Source: Aquilaria yunnanensis (taxonomy: Eukaryota; Streptophyta; Magnoliopsida; Malvales; Thymelaeaceae). From it: 64,000 nt of DNA. The stretch spans positions 10,630,001-10,694,000 of the forward strand of contig CM077594.1 in NCBI GenBank assembly GCA_039654915.1. The letters are read 5' to 3'. The notes beneath the pieces are model-generated. The model made no database searches. It had not been told where the DNA came from and saw only the letters and a list, made by a program, of their open reading frames with translations. The position numbers and the translations under genes are program-made. Every line of letters starts with the position of its first letter. Within the stretch, counting starts at the first letter, position 1. This document shows positions 1 through 11,897 of the stretch, in pieces.

Positions 1-960
1 CTCCATCCTAGGTAAAATACTTATATAATCTATAATGATAATATTGGCCGACAATGTATGTGACAATGTCTGTGTGAAGAGAATCCATAAAGAGCATGCC
101 AATTTTATGGACCATTGTTTTGTATAAAACCAATGAAAACATCAAGATCTATACAATTTTCTTAAAACAAATTTCAAATGAAATTAATGTAACCACATCA
201 CAAAGGGATCTTGTTGTATTCAATCCAAAACGACTAGTAAGCATATTTAATGCCCAATTTGAAACTTAAATAGTAAAAAAGAAGTAAGACTCTTGCCTGG
301 GTTGGGTGATGATGCTGTACAACATCTTTGCCTTCTTCATCTTGAAGATGTCTACATTCATGGCAGGCGATCTAATTAGCCATGTGGGCAAAGAGCGAAC
401 AGTTAGCTGCTTGCGGTATAATAGGGGGTGACAGAAATGTACCTGGCGAACCTGGCTTTATGGTGTCTATGGTTGGAAACTGTGGGACAACAGTAGCGTA
501 ATCTAAGAGGGGGAGAAAATGGGACAACAAGGAAACTAAAAGAAAACCTAGTAAAAAAGGCTGGCTGTGCGAAAGGTTGATGTTCACCAGACTTTGACAT
601 GAGAGCGGAGCATGTCAGAGGTGAGAATCAATTACACAATCGCAGATAAAACTTTTAGCCGTTGGGCTTCATAAGGAAGTGAACAGTGGTAATTGAGTGT
701 AAGTAACTCAATCATCAACCCTTTTTCCCTAAGGTACCTAGCATAATAAAAAAACAAATCTGGTCAAAACGTGAGCAGATAACATAGGTACCAACTACGA
801 ATTGGGCCTTAGAGAATACAGAAATACTTATTTTCTCTATACTAGAAGATACTTGCACAAGCTTAGAGAGTTTAACTAAAGAGAAGAGTAGACAATTTAT
901 AAACATAAATTATATATAATAAAGTACTAAGCTTTGATGGGACGTTAGTAACAGTGTCCA
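1..960. other. Intergenic, no gene recognised
   Basis: This is AT-rich sequence. Short open frames on the minus strand around 372-600 have no recognisable domain, and I could not chain them by splice sites into a gene. A phrase near 92-112 recurs around 31913, which suggests old repeat content. I see nothing else that I can name. Confidence 0.4.
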
Positions 961-1218
961 GCCCTATCACAGTAATTTTTTTTTTCATTTAGGTTGTTTT
1001 TCATTGGGGTTGTTTTTTTTTTCATTTGGGTTTTTTTTTCCTGTATTTTGTATTTTACATTTGGTTTTTTTGGCCCTAAAATTGTTTTTTTTTTTAGGTT
1101 TTTTATTTGGGCTATTTTTTATTTCGGGCTTGAACATCCTTCTTTTTTTTGGGGTATTTTTGTTCTTCCCGTTAAGCCCATTTGTTCTTCTTGGCCTAAA
1201 AGATTGTTTAAAATAAAA

Positions 1219-2673
1219 GGGTAAATAAGACTCATCATCCTTGAACTAAGGCCCATGTTATGGATTCATCCGGGAACTAAAAAATGTTATACCAGTCATT
1301 CTCTAATTATGAAAATGTTACACTATTCGTTCTGTTATCAAATTTCCTGTTAAAATAGACGGAAAAAATGTGAAAAAATAAGTTTTAACCCTAAAAAAAC
1401 TTTCCATTTGCCTTAGAAATGTCAAAACTTTTACATCTTACAATCAAACTACCTTATCCACTTTTTTTCAACCATTTAATGCGAACCCATGATTTTCCTT
1501 CAACCATTTTCTTCTTCTTTACACCAAAACCTTGTCCAGACTATATTTATTTTTATTACTTGGAAACAATCACTATTTAGAGTGTGTAGGATTAAATTAC
1601 TTAGTGCCTGTTCATTTCAAGTATAATTAATATTGTATTGAAAGTATTTAGTTTTTATAGTATCTGATCTATATTTTTTTCAAATTAAAAACTTAATCAA
1701 AATTTTACACTTTAAAATATTATTTAAGTGGTTATTAAAAATATATAGTATTAAATTTCAAATAATATTAATTTTGTTCAAAAAATAATAGAAAGACGAA
1801 AACAATACATAGTATAAAAATATTATAAACTAAACAGGAGTAAAGATTTATAATTAGAGTAGTGAAGAGCTTAAAAAATTACCCAAATTAAAAAGAGATT
1901 ATTACAAGGCATTTCAAAAATATCATATATAACAAACAAAAGCTTCCATAGTGACTTATCTAGCAGTCAATCGAAACAAGCTGAAGCAATGGCCATTCAC
2001 TAGTTCTTCTTTCTATTGCTCCCCCATGTTTAGACCAATTAAGTTCTCCCAACAACATTATAGTTTCAAAAGAAGCCAAACTAATTAACAAATTAAACAA
2101 ATTCTTCTTTTAAAACTACAATCGATCAATGAGGGTGATATTCTTCTTTCAAGAAATCTTGTATGCATAAAAACAAAAGACATGTGCAATTAGGAAAATG
2201 TAAAATGTCCTCCTTGAGCAAAAAAAAAAAAAAAAATGCCAACACATAGTTCCCTTCAAAACATAAGTGAAAATGCTATTAATAACTCCATTAAGCTAAT
2301 AATTAAAAACAAATGCTAAGAAGATTAGGGCAAAAATATACAAAAATTATGGATTTATCATAGAGTTATGGAATCGCAGGTAAGTAATGGCTAGATGAAA
2401 TACTAGACACTTACAGATTCATTCATTTACAATGGAGAAGGTGGTTTGATTGTTAGATATAAAAGTGTTAAGATTTCTAAGGCAAATGAAATTTTTTTTT
2501 AGGGTTAAAAATTATTTTTCACATTTTTTCCATTCATTTTAAAAGGAAATTTGACGGCATGATGAAAAATATACCATTTTCATAGTTAAAGGACAAATGA
2601 TATAGCATTTTTTAGTTTCAGGACAAATTTGCAATATGGATCTTAGTTCAAGGACGATGGGTGTCATTTACCC
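1219..2673. mobile_element. Mutator-like non-autonomous element with long TIRs (family 1)
   Basis: The left end starts GGGTAAATAAG. The right end, reverse complemented, starts GGGTAAATGACACCCATC. The two arms then pair over roughly 200 bp, sharing TCCTTGAACTAAG and GAACTAAAAAATG, and continue to the inner TTAACCCTAAAAAAA segment. The flanks carry an 8-bp direct repeat AAATAAAA (1211-1218 and 2674-2681). It is low in complexity, so it is weaker evidence than the duplications of the related elements. There is no transposase. Long TIRs and an 8-11 bp duplication are typical of Mutator-like elements. The element sits inside the T-rich tandem array. Confidence 0.75.
1604..1843. mobile_element. Possible small MITE nested inside the family 1 element
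   Basis: The left border reads GTGCCTGTTCATTTC and the right border, reverse complemented, reads ACTCCTGTTTAGTTTA. The interior of about 240 bp is very AT-rich. The ends resemble PIF/Harbinger or hAT MITE termini, but I could not see a clean target-site duplication, so the class is open. Confidence 0.35.
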
Positions 2674-3385
2674 AAATAAAAATGGAAATTTACATAATAG
2701 GCACTTTTTTGTTTATGATGATATCTTTTGGTCTTCAAACTTTGAGATTATACTCTTTTTTTTTAATCACTATATCCCAACAAATGAAAGATGTTCTAAA
2801 CTTTTGGTATTTAAATTTTAGGCCTCCAAACAAGAATAAATTATAATCAAGAACTCATTTTGTGCTCAAATTCCAAAACAAATTGGTTACTGATAATTTT
2901 GAAGCATTCTAAGTTTTCCAAAGCCTCTAAATTTGATCAAGATTTAATTATATTACCTAAAATGCTAAAAGGTGATGGGATGTTAGGAATAGTAGTTGCT
3001 CTGCTACAGTTCCTCTTTTTTTTTTTTTTTGTTTGGGTTATGCTCATTTTGTTTTTTTGTTGGCCTAAAAACTGTCCTAAACAAAAAGGTAATATCACAT
3101 AATAAATACTCTATTTGTTTATAATAATATCTTTTAGTTTTTTGGGTTTTTTGTTAGAAAAAAAATATGTCCAAAATAAACAAAAGTAAAGTTCCTCTTC
3201 ATTTTTTTTGTTTTTGTTTGGGTTAGGCCCATTTGGTTTTTTTGTTGGTCCAAAATAGGTCTTAAATAAAAAGGGTAATAATTTAATAGATATTCTATTT
3301 GTTTATGATAATATCCGTTGGTCTTTGAGTTTTTTGGTTGCCTTAAAATAGGTCCAAAATAAAAAAGGGTAATATTATATAATAG

Positions 3386-4454
3386 GGGTAAAATCCAAAT
3401 TTGGTCCCCTAACTTTGAGGTTTTTCTTAATGTGGTCCCTTAACTCTAAAAATGACTATTAAAGTCCCCTAACTCAACTCGCGTGTCTTATTTTGATCCC
3501 TACCGTTAGTTCAGGCGTTATTTTGGATGGAAATTGCCTATGTGGCACCTAAACTGCCACATGGCATCTCCTTTCATGGCTTTAAGTGATAAAACTAAAA
3601 GAATAACAAATTTCAGGCTAGAATTAAAGCATAAAATTAATTTTAGGGACTTAACCCTAATTTCATCCTCTTCGTCTATCCATCTTCCCCGTTTTTTCTC
3701 TGCGTCGCCACCCACTCGCTAACCCTCCGTCTACGCCACTTCAGTCTCTCCTAGTCTAGCGTGATTCACACCTCCACCACCTTTCTGTCGTCAGCAATCC
3801 CCGCAAAAATTCATGCCTTCATGCTTCAACTCGAAGATCGAGCTTGCCCACGCCTTGCCAGCGACACAAACAAGCCAAGATGGCTTACCAGACGGCGGGG
3901 TAAGGGTGGTGAGGCATCGGCGATGACAGTGGCAGCCTTCAGGTGGATGGGCGACTTCGGTGATGGAGGCGGAGACGATGGGATGCAGGGGCGAATTGCG
4001 ATCGGGCCTCTCACTGGACGGTGGCTTTAGAGGAAGACGAGGCGACGAGGGCTGGATGAAGGGGGGAAGGTGGAGTGTCGGTCAGGAAGAAGGAAGATGG
4101 AGCACCGGCGAAGAGAGGGAGAGGGGCAGCGGTGGCGATTGAATCGGAGAGGGACGGCGGCGTTGAAGATTGGTTTAACTATCCTTTTAGGTCCCTAAAA
4201 TTACTTTTTGTGCCAATTTTAGCTTGAACTCTATTGTTCTTCTAATCTAATCACTTCTTATCATAAAAGAGGCTGCCACGTGGCAATACATATGCCACGT
4301 GGGCAATTTTCATCCAAAATAACGGTAAAATTAATGGTGGGGACCAAAATAGAACACTTAATTTGAGTTAAGGGACTTTAAGAGTCATTTTTTGAGTTAA
4401 GGGACCACATTATGATGACCCTTAAATTTAGGGGACTAAATATGGATTTTACCC
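3386..4454. mobile_element. Mutator-like non-autonomous element, GGGTAAAATCC family, copy A
   Basis: The element runs from GGGTAAAATCC to GGATTTTACCC and is flanked by a perfect 10-bp direct repeat TATATAATAG (3376-3385 and 4455-4464). The arms pair over about 200 bp and contain repeated 'ggtcccctaac / ttaagggac' words. Both subterminal regions carry a GCCACGTGGCA-like or CACATG palindrome; the right arm holds two CACGTG G-boxes at about 4276-4305. The core (about 3660-4160) is GC-rich compared with its surroundings and has short open frames, none with a recognisable domain. It may be acquired DNA or simply the element's own leader. Confidence 0.85.
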
Positions 4455-4740
4455 TATATAATAGATACTCTATTTGTGTATGATAACATCTTTTTTCCCT
4501 CAAATTTTGAAATCATGCATTTTTATCACTCTATCATACTAAACACAAAAAATGTCCTAAACTTTTGATTTTTATGTTTTTTGCCCCAAAACTTGCATGA
4601 GTTATAATCAAGAACTGATTTTATGCTTAAATTTCAAAATAAATTAGTTATCGGTAACATTGAAATGTTTCAAGTTTCCCAAAATTTTTAAATTGATTAT
4701 GACTTAATTTTGAATTCATAAATTTTTAAAATACTTCTTT

Positions 4741-5215
4741 CAATATAAATATATTTGGTATGAAAAAATTGTGTTTTTATTGATTGATCTGCAACAAAGT
4801 GCGGTATTTATGTAACCTTTGCTTATATATCCATACATATTTCATATATATTAAAATCAATTATTCGTTATATTTCCATTATCAGTCATGTTCATTTGAA
4901 ATTTATCAACTTATGAGTCTAACAAGTAAATCAATGACAATTTTTTTTTTTTCATCACTGTAAAATAATGCATACTCTATGGCACTGTGCGAGCTTTCCT
5001 CTAGTTCAACACTCAATTGCAAGAAGCAAATCACTGAGGAGTTTGGTACGTTGGGTCACTCAACGAAAACGAACAAGTGAATTGGCGCCTTGGTTGACAA
5101 ATTGGGTTGGGCCATAATTAGCCTCTTTTTTTTTTTTTGCACCAATTTACATTCTTGAACCAAATATTAAGAAAGTGACCAAATACGTTTACTAAGTTTT
5201 TCCGGGTCTTGAATT
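4741..5215. other. Intergenic, nothing recognised
   Basis: This is AT-rich sequence between the tandem array and the hAT element. There is no open frame of note, no inverted repeat that I could pair, and no RNA gene. Confidence 0.4.
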
Positions 5216-5925
5216 TAGGGGTGAAAGTTGGATTGGAAAAGTCGGATTTGGGTTAAAACCGACCTGAATTATGTATACTTCTTTCCTAAATATGCAACCT
5301 GAAATCGACCTGAACCCGAACTTGAACCCGCATAAGTCGGATTCGCGTTAGTATAATCAAGTCAACTCGATTTGTCCACTTGAAATGAAAAAATAGTCGG
5401 GTCTCGGGTGGGTGGCCGATCCAATCAGGTGTGCGAAAAGGGCTGTCAGGTGAGGCGGCTGGCAAGGTGAGTCAGCTCCATCATCACCGTCGATCGCAGT
5501 GTAGGAAAAATGAAAACCAATCGAGATGAGGCTTGAGACGGAGAGAGATGAGAGACTAACAGGGTTAGAGAGACGAGAGTGGGCTGGTGAGTGATGAGGG
5601 ATTAAGGTCAACTGGTCAAATGAGGAGAAAAATGGGTTGGGCTGGTTACTAATTAAACTATCAAGGTTGGGCTTGTTGTTTGGACTAGGGAGTAGGGATA
5701 GAGTGGACTAGGTTGGGTACTTGGGTTAGGCAGAAGAGGAAAGGAGTGAGCTGGGCCTAATCAGGTTAGTCAGATTTACCAGGTTTAACCCGAACCAAAC
5801 CAACATTCACAGTACAGTATTGGGTCGGGTCGGGTAAGGTTAAAATCAATCTTTGTCTAATAAACCCGACTCTAACCCGCATTTTCCGAATCGGATTCGG
5901 GTTGCGGGTTTGATCTTCACCCCTA
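5216..5925. mobile_element. hAT-like non-autonomous element
   Basis: The element starts TAGGGGTGAAAG and ends CTTCACCCCTA. The flanks are a perfect 8-bp direct repeat CTTGAATT (5208-5215 and 5926-5933), the duplication length typical of hAT transposons. Subterminal regions are full of CGGGTT/AACCCG words in both orientations. No transposase frame was found. The right duplication lies a few bases from the probable leader of the PRP4 gene, so the element is in that gene's promoter region. Confidence 0.85.
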
Positions 5926-6434
5926 CTTGAATTGATTGCTTCAATTTCTCGCACCCACGAATATCGTCCCTCACCCTATTTCTCGCCGATCCCCCGCACA
6001 CTAGTGCCTTCTCCACTCTCTTGCTGCCGGCGTGCCGCCGCGTCTCTGCCCCAGAACCGCCACCGGTCACCACCTCCGTCACTCCAGTGGGTGCTGCTTG
6101 CTGACAAAGTTCACGGAGGACTAGAGGAAGAGACATCTCCTAATTCATACTTAATCTACTGGTAATCAGTTGCATTAACTATTTAATAAATCGTGCTCTC
6201 ATCTTGGAATTGCATCGCTAGTTCCATCAATTTTTATAGGAAAATCAGGCTCGAGGGATTATCATTTCTTTGATATACATGGTTCAGTGACTTATCTGAC
6301 TAAACCCTTGGTTTTTCTCAGTTTGGCTATTTGGGAGCTTCTCCAAATTCTTCTTGTCATCTAGTTCTTTTCTTTCTTTTCAGAAAATATTTTACTCTTA
6401 CTAATGAAATTCAGTATTGTTTAATGAAGGTGCG

Positions 6435-9400
6435 ATGGAAGTAGATGAGGAAAACCCAGTATCAACTTCAGCAGCAGAGCCCTCAGTTGCTGTTCCTGAC
6501 CAGGGTCAGAACGAGGTACCTGTTGCAAGTGCTGTTCCGCTACAACCTGCTCTTCATGTCGTTCCTCCTGTGATGCCTCCGTCAGTTGTACCTCCCATCG
6601 CGCCTATTCCAACAATTCCTCCCCCTCCAGTTGTCCGCCCTTTGGCACCTCTACCCATCCGTCCTCCAGTTCTGAAACCGGTGTCACAAAATGGTGAGAT
6701 GAGAACTAGTGATTCAGACTCTGAAACGGATGAGGCTAGGCAAACGACTGTTGAATATGAGATATCTGAAGAGAGCAAGCTGGTTAGAGAAAGGCAGCAA
6801 AAGGCAATGCAAGAACTTCTGATGAAACGTCGTGCTGCTGCCTTAGCTGTTCCTACTAATGACATGGCTGTCCGTACTCGTCTTCGCCGGCTTGGTGAAC
6901 CTATCACCCTGTTTGGAGAAAGAGAGATGGAAAGACGTGACAGGTTACGTATGATTTTGGTAAAACTAGATTCTGAAGGACAGTTGGAGAAGCTGATGAA
7001 ATCTCATGAGGAAGAAGAGGCAGTAGCTTCTTCCAAGGCAGAGGATGCTGAGGAAGAAATTGAATATCCTTTTTACACAGAGGGTTCAAAAGAGCTTTTG
7101 GATGCAAGGATTGATATTGCCAAGTACTCTATCATCAGAACGGCTTCTCGGCTTCAACGTATGAAGAGGAGAAGGGAGGATCCAGATGAAGACATAGATG
7201 CCGAGATAGATTGGGTATTAAAGCAGGCAGGGAGCATGGTGCTTGATTGCAGCGAAATTGGGGATGATCGGCCACTCTCGGGTTGTTCTTTTTCACATGA
7301 TGGGAAGTTGCTTGCCACATGGTATGTATATGTGCCATTTCTAATCTAGATTGCATGTGTTGAGACTCATTCCTGCTTTTAGATAAGAAAGCTGAGCAAT
7401 CGTTCAATGTTCTTATGCATTTGAATTCTCATTTGGCATTATTCATGATTGTTATTAATGGGTCATGACGAGGTCAACTGGTAAGATGTTTTTTATTGTC
7501 AAAATATTCGAGGGGAGGCTCAAATCTATGCAAATTTTATGGGTCTTGGGGCTGGAGCATGTGCTTTAAATGTAGAACCAAAGCTCATGGCTCATTATTT
7601 TGTGTTGCCCCAGAGAAGGTAGTATTTGGGGATTTGAAGGAAGCTTGAGGTTGGATACATCCATCTAAAAAAAGAAAATCTGAGTTAGTTCCATTTTGAG
7701 CATAGTGTGAAACTGTGAGTGCTTACGCTTAGATTGCATATATTGACTTATGATTATGATAGTCATGTATGTTTTTTCTGTTTATAAATTTCTATTTCAG
7801 TTCCTTAAGTGGGGTTGCTAAGATTTGGAGAATGCCTCGTGTGGAGAAGATTTCTACCTTGAAAGGGCACATGGAACGTGCTACTGATGTGGCATTTTCT
7901 CCTGTACATAATCATGTAGCTACTGCATCAGCTGACCGGACCGCAAAATTGTGGAGCACTGATGGATCTGTTTTACAGACATTTGGGGGCCATTTGGATC
8001 GTCTTGCTCGCATTGCTTTTCATCCTTCAGGAAGGTACATAGGAACAACAAGTTTCGATAAAACTTGGAGATTATGGGACGTAGATAATGGTTCAGAGTT
8101 GCTTCTCCAAGAAGGTCATAGTAGGAGCGTTTATGGAATTGCCTTTCACCATGATGGGTCTTTAGCTGCATCCTGTGGGCTTGATGCACTTGCCCGTGTC
8201 TGGGACCTTCGAACTGGAAGAAGTATTCTTGCCTTGGAAGGCCATGTTAAGCCTGTGAGTTTCTGTAGTTCTATGTTAAGCCTGTGAGTTTCTGTAGTTC
8301 TTATTGGTTCGTTTTCATGCCCTCATCATCTTTAATGTCTTATCCCAACCAAATTGGGGATTGATGGGCCAAAATTCAGAATGTCATTATATTTGATATT
8401 ATAGATACATGCAAAAGTGTACTACAATTAGTTTTATACAATATACCATTGTTGATGCAACCTCCTTAACTCTGATCATTAAGTTGATGTGTCTTGACAG
8501 TAATTGATCAGTTAGACTTGTTTTGAGCATATGGACCTAATAATCCAAGAACATGACATCACTGCCTCAATTAAGAAGTTGTCTCTCTTTACACACCCGC
8601 TTGTGCTCACATGCACACATGTATGTAGATATGCACATATGTATTTGTACATTGGGTGGATGTGTGTATATGTTTATGTTTGTTTTTCTTTGCCTGCTGT
8701 AAGGGCTAGGCTCTGTTATTGGCAAGTGTAAACAAAAATAGAAAAAAATTGAGGTTTTACACCCTTTTCATGATTAGATTAATAAAAAATCTCTTTACAC
8801 TTTTCATAAAAAAAAATATGGTTCTCATATGTGTATTTGACAGTTTAAATTTCACTAGAAGAATTTTATTAGTTCACAGCTTTAATCAGTTTGAGAGATA
8901 TCCTTTATAATTGCTTTGACTGAAATGTCTAATCTAATGACTAAATAAATGATAATTATATATACCTTGCATCCTACATTTTTTTTAGAAGTGCCCTCAA
9001 TTTGATTGCATACTTAAATCTTCATCGTCATACATTTTTAAGAGTCCAGTGTATCACTTCACTCAATTTGATTTCATACTTAAAGCTTGTTTTTTTCCTT
9101 ACTTTTTCCAGGTGCTTGGTGTCAGTTTCTCTCCAAATGGCTATCATTTGGCAACAGGTGGCGAAGATAATACTTGTCGGGTCTGGGATTTGAGGAAGAA
9201 AAAATCCTTGTATGTTATACCAGCACACTCCAATCTTGTATCTCAAGTGAAATTTGAGCCTCAGGAGGGGTATTATTTGGTTACTGCTTCATATGACATG
9301 AGTGTTAAGGTAATTTCCTTTGTAAACCTTCCTCATTTTCTTTTTACATTTCTAGATTTACCATCTAATGTTTGCATATGGATATGCCAGGTATGGTCTG

Positions 9401-10054
9401 GTCGAGATTTTAAGCATGTCAAATCCCTGTTAGGACATGAAGCCAAAGTGACTGCTGCAGACATCAGTGGAGGTATAGTATTGCTAGATGCTTCTTAGAG
9501 ACTTTAGGTACAGCTGGGTCATGGATACTAACAGTCTGGTAGTGAAAAAGTTGCTCAACAACTTTAATGAGGCAGCCCTAGGTGGTGCACATTTTCACTA
9601 GGCAAAGTGTAAGGAGCTATGCATACTCAAGCAACCATATTAGCTGTGCTTTAAGTCGATGCACAATGGAAAAAACACATTTAGACAGAATTGTCCCAAA
9701 ATCTCATTTCATTATATCTTCAATTCTTCATATACTTGTTTTCCAACTTACAGTTCTTATGCGAATTTCCTTGAAAGAAAAATAGCATTCTGTAATTCAA
9801 ATCACCTGATAATTAGCTGAGCTTTGGCCCCAAATGAGTTTGATATTAATGTATAAGCAGGAAGTAGTTTTTGATATCCAAATTTCGTCGAGCAAGAGTA
9901 TTGAATCCGATGAATTTTTTTCTCGTTTTGGAATCTGCTAATGTTCGTTTGATATGCAGACGGTCAGTATATTGCGTCAGTCTCACATGATCGATCTATA
10001 AAATTGTGGACTGGCTACGACAGCAGAAAGGAACAGACCATGGATATGGACTGA
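6435..10054 (+). CDS. PRP4: U4/U6 snRNP component PRP4 (LACHESIS-like WD40 splicing factor)
   Basis: This is a subunit of the U4/U6.U5 tri-snRNP in the nucleus, required for pre-mRNA splicing; the Arabidopsis orthologue is LIS. The coding exons are 6435-7321, 7801-8254, 9112-9309, 9391-9472 and 9960-10054, which give 571 aa with every border GT/AG. The ATG at 6435 (MEVDEENPV) was chosen because no in-frame ATG lies upstream. A probable leader intron runs 6162-6414. Residues 1-85 are rich in Pro and Val. Residues 111-175 form the PRP4/SFM motif (VPTNDMAVRTRLRRLGEP, then ITLFGE). A basic RMKRRRED patch lies near 242. Seven WD40 repeats fill about 280-560 (for example ASADRTAKLW and SYDKTWRLWD). 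The length matches the family. An exact 29-bp tandem duplication covers the donor of intron 2. The identification is firm. Confidence 0.96.
8244..8301 (+). repeat. Exact 29-bp tandem duplication across the PRP4 exon 2 splice donor
   Basis: Positions 8244-8272 and 8273-8301 are identical. Each copy contains AAGCCT followed by GTGAGTTTC, so the exon 2 donor (GT at 8255) is repeated at 8284. Use of the second site would add 29 nt and shift the frame. Confidence 0.9.
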
Positions 10055-10713
10055 AGTTAAAGATCTCAAACTTTCGAAGGGAAGATAGCATGCATCATCA
10101 GCCTATTTGTTTCCTTTGTGGACGATAAAATGCAGTTGCCTCTGCTTCTCTCCTGAATTCTTAAATACACGGAAGAAAGGATCGAGAAAACCATCCATGA
10201 ATTCAATATTTGACTTAAAAGGTATTCTTCTACTTCTTCCTTTTTCTGTTTCCTCGCTCTCTCTCTCCCGCTCTCCCCCCCTCTATCTATAATGAAAACT
10301 GACAAGGTATTCTGATCAGTAAGATTACTTAAAACATCACTTTCTTAATCCAAGTTTGTTTCGGTATGCTACTTGAATCAGCTGCACTTGCTTCGGTATG
10401 CTACTTGAATCAGCTGCACTTGCCAGTCTGCAGTTACTAGGTTGAGTAATATGACCGTAGTAAGGTTAGGAATGTACTGCCATTTGCCTATAGAAGCGTA
10501 TATTTAATGTGTGAGGTTTGAAGTTTAAAGCCAAGGAAAGGAGCTCAAGTGTAAGTTGTCATCAAAACTTCGATATATTTTGCTTGTATCGAGTTGTATT
10601 CATCCATAGAATTATGGATCATCTGATCTGGTTGTTTTTTGTTTAAAAGACATTCGCCACCAGTTAGAGCGTTTTCCTTTTCAATCAGCTCTAGATCCCA
10701 TCACCGAGACTAA
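10055..10713 (+). other. PRP4 3' UTR and downstream flank, with a 32-bp tandem duplication
   Basis: The sequence after the stop contains several AT-rich candidates for poly(A) signals but no single clear one. At about 10359-10422 a unit of about 32 bp (TTCGGTATGCTACTTGAATC and onward) is repeated in tandem. No other gene is visible. Confidence 0.5.
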
Positions 10714-11513
10714 GGGGCAATTCGTTTCCCATTAATCCAATTAATATGGGTTCATTTTTCGCGGGTCAAAGTCGGGTCGGGTTGGGTCATTCACGGGTCA
10801 AGATGAACCAGCGTAGCATTACAACGTTTTGGGCCTCGATTTGGTTGAATTTCCGGCATTGTCCCACTTTTCTTCTCACGCTTCTGGCTCTGGAGGCAGA
10901 CCCAGGACAGCCACCTCCCCGCTGAGCCCCGTACATGTTCATCTCCAGGACCTCGTTTGTCTTGGGTGCCCAAGCATTTTCCCCTTATAAGCTTTGCAGC
11001 CAATCTTTGAGAAAACACATTTGCCATCTTTGCCTTGGTTTGGGTGCTGTGGTCATCGTTGAAGGGTTAGGTGACTGAATGGTTGCCTCATTCATCCGAC
11101 GGTTATCGTTCGTGCGATTATTGTCTGTATGGGTTTGACGATCGGATTGGTGGCATAGTTATTGTTCTCTGGTTGTCCCAGTGCGGCAGTCGTCATTGGA
11201 TCAAGAGTTCAGAATGGCTGCTTGATTCACTGTTGGGTTCGACGATCGATGTTGAAGGAGCCTCAGACTGGTGGCTCATGGAGGAGATGGCAATGGTCAA
11301 AGTGCGCCCGCCGCTAGTGGTCTGGGTAAGATAGCTGGTAGTCGTGATTTAGGCGAACCAGGCCAACGGTTAATGACATCCGTTGTAAATAAAATGGGAA
11401 TATTAGGAACTTTGAGATAGTTATTGGACAGGTTCTCTTAACTTGCGAAAACTCGACTTGATCCGACAAAAATGTGATCTCATTAATCCGCTTTAATTGT
11501 AAACGAACTGGCC
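10714..11513. mobile_element. PIF/Harbinger-like non-autonomous element
   Basis: The left end reads GGGGCAATTCGTTT and the right end, reverse complemented, reads GGCCAGTTCGTTT. Both continue into ATTAATCC-type sequence, so the arms pair imperfectly. The flanks are TAA on both sides (10711-10713 and 11514-11516), the usual 3-bp duplication of PIF/Harbinger elements. The interior of about 800 bp is comparatively GC-rich. It has two short open frames with no recognisable domain and no DDE transposase. The element lies between the convergent PRP4 and AVT1 genes. Confidence 0.65.
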
Positions 11514-11897
11514 TAACACATTTAAATTCAACTTGGGAGAACAGAAGAGAGCGACCAGGCGCTTGAAATTATTAATGATTCCCCAGAAAGGGAAAAAGAA
11601 CATCTCCTGCGATTGCGTCTGAGTCGGTGTCTCTTCATATTCAAAATCTAGCATGACCAAAATTCATTCATATATCATGGAATCAAATCGTACAAGCCCA
11701 GCAACTGATGATTGATGATAACTGTGCTGGGGAAAAAAATGTAGGGGCTACAATGAAAACAAACTAGTAACAATGTCGAGGCCAAAGCTGTAAAAAATCA
11801 TACACCAAAAATTTAATCTGAGAAGCAATACCAGGTGGACCCGACTTCCGATCCTTTAAAATACCAAAGTTACGTGCATTTGAAGGGGGCATGCCTT

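Larger units (their letters stand above)
975..4740 (+). repeat. T-rich tandem repeat array, interrupted by two MULE-like insertions
   Basis: A degenerate unit of about 180 bp recurs in direct orientation. It begins with a T-run, passes through a TTTGGGTTAGGCCCATTTG-like stretch and GGTCCAAAATAGGTC, and then reaches GATACTCTATTTGTTTATGA. Copies are visible near 1150-1218, 3010-3180, 3191-3330 and a partial one at 3340-3385. A longer downstream segment (about 2690-2960) also recurs at about 4464-4730. The array is split at 1219-2673 and 3386-4454 by inverted-repeat elements with target-site duplications, so it predates both insertions. No coding potential was seen. Confidence 0.6.

Noticed and set aside
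1..400. Possible first exon on the minus strand (MNVDIFKMKKAKMLYSI)
   Set aside because: No splice donor, domain or continuing exon could be found inside the window.
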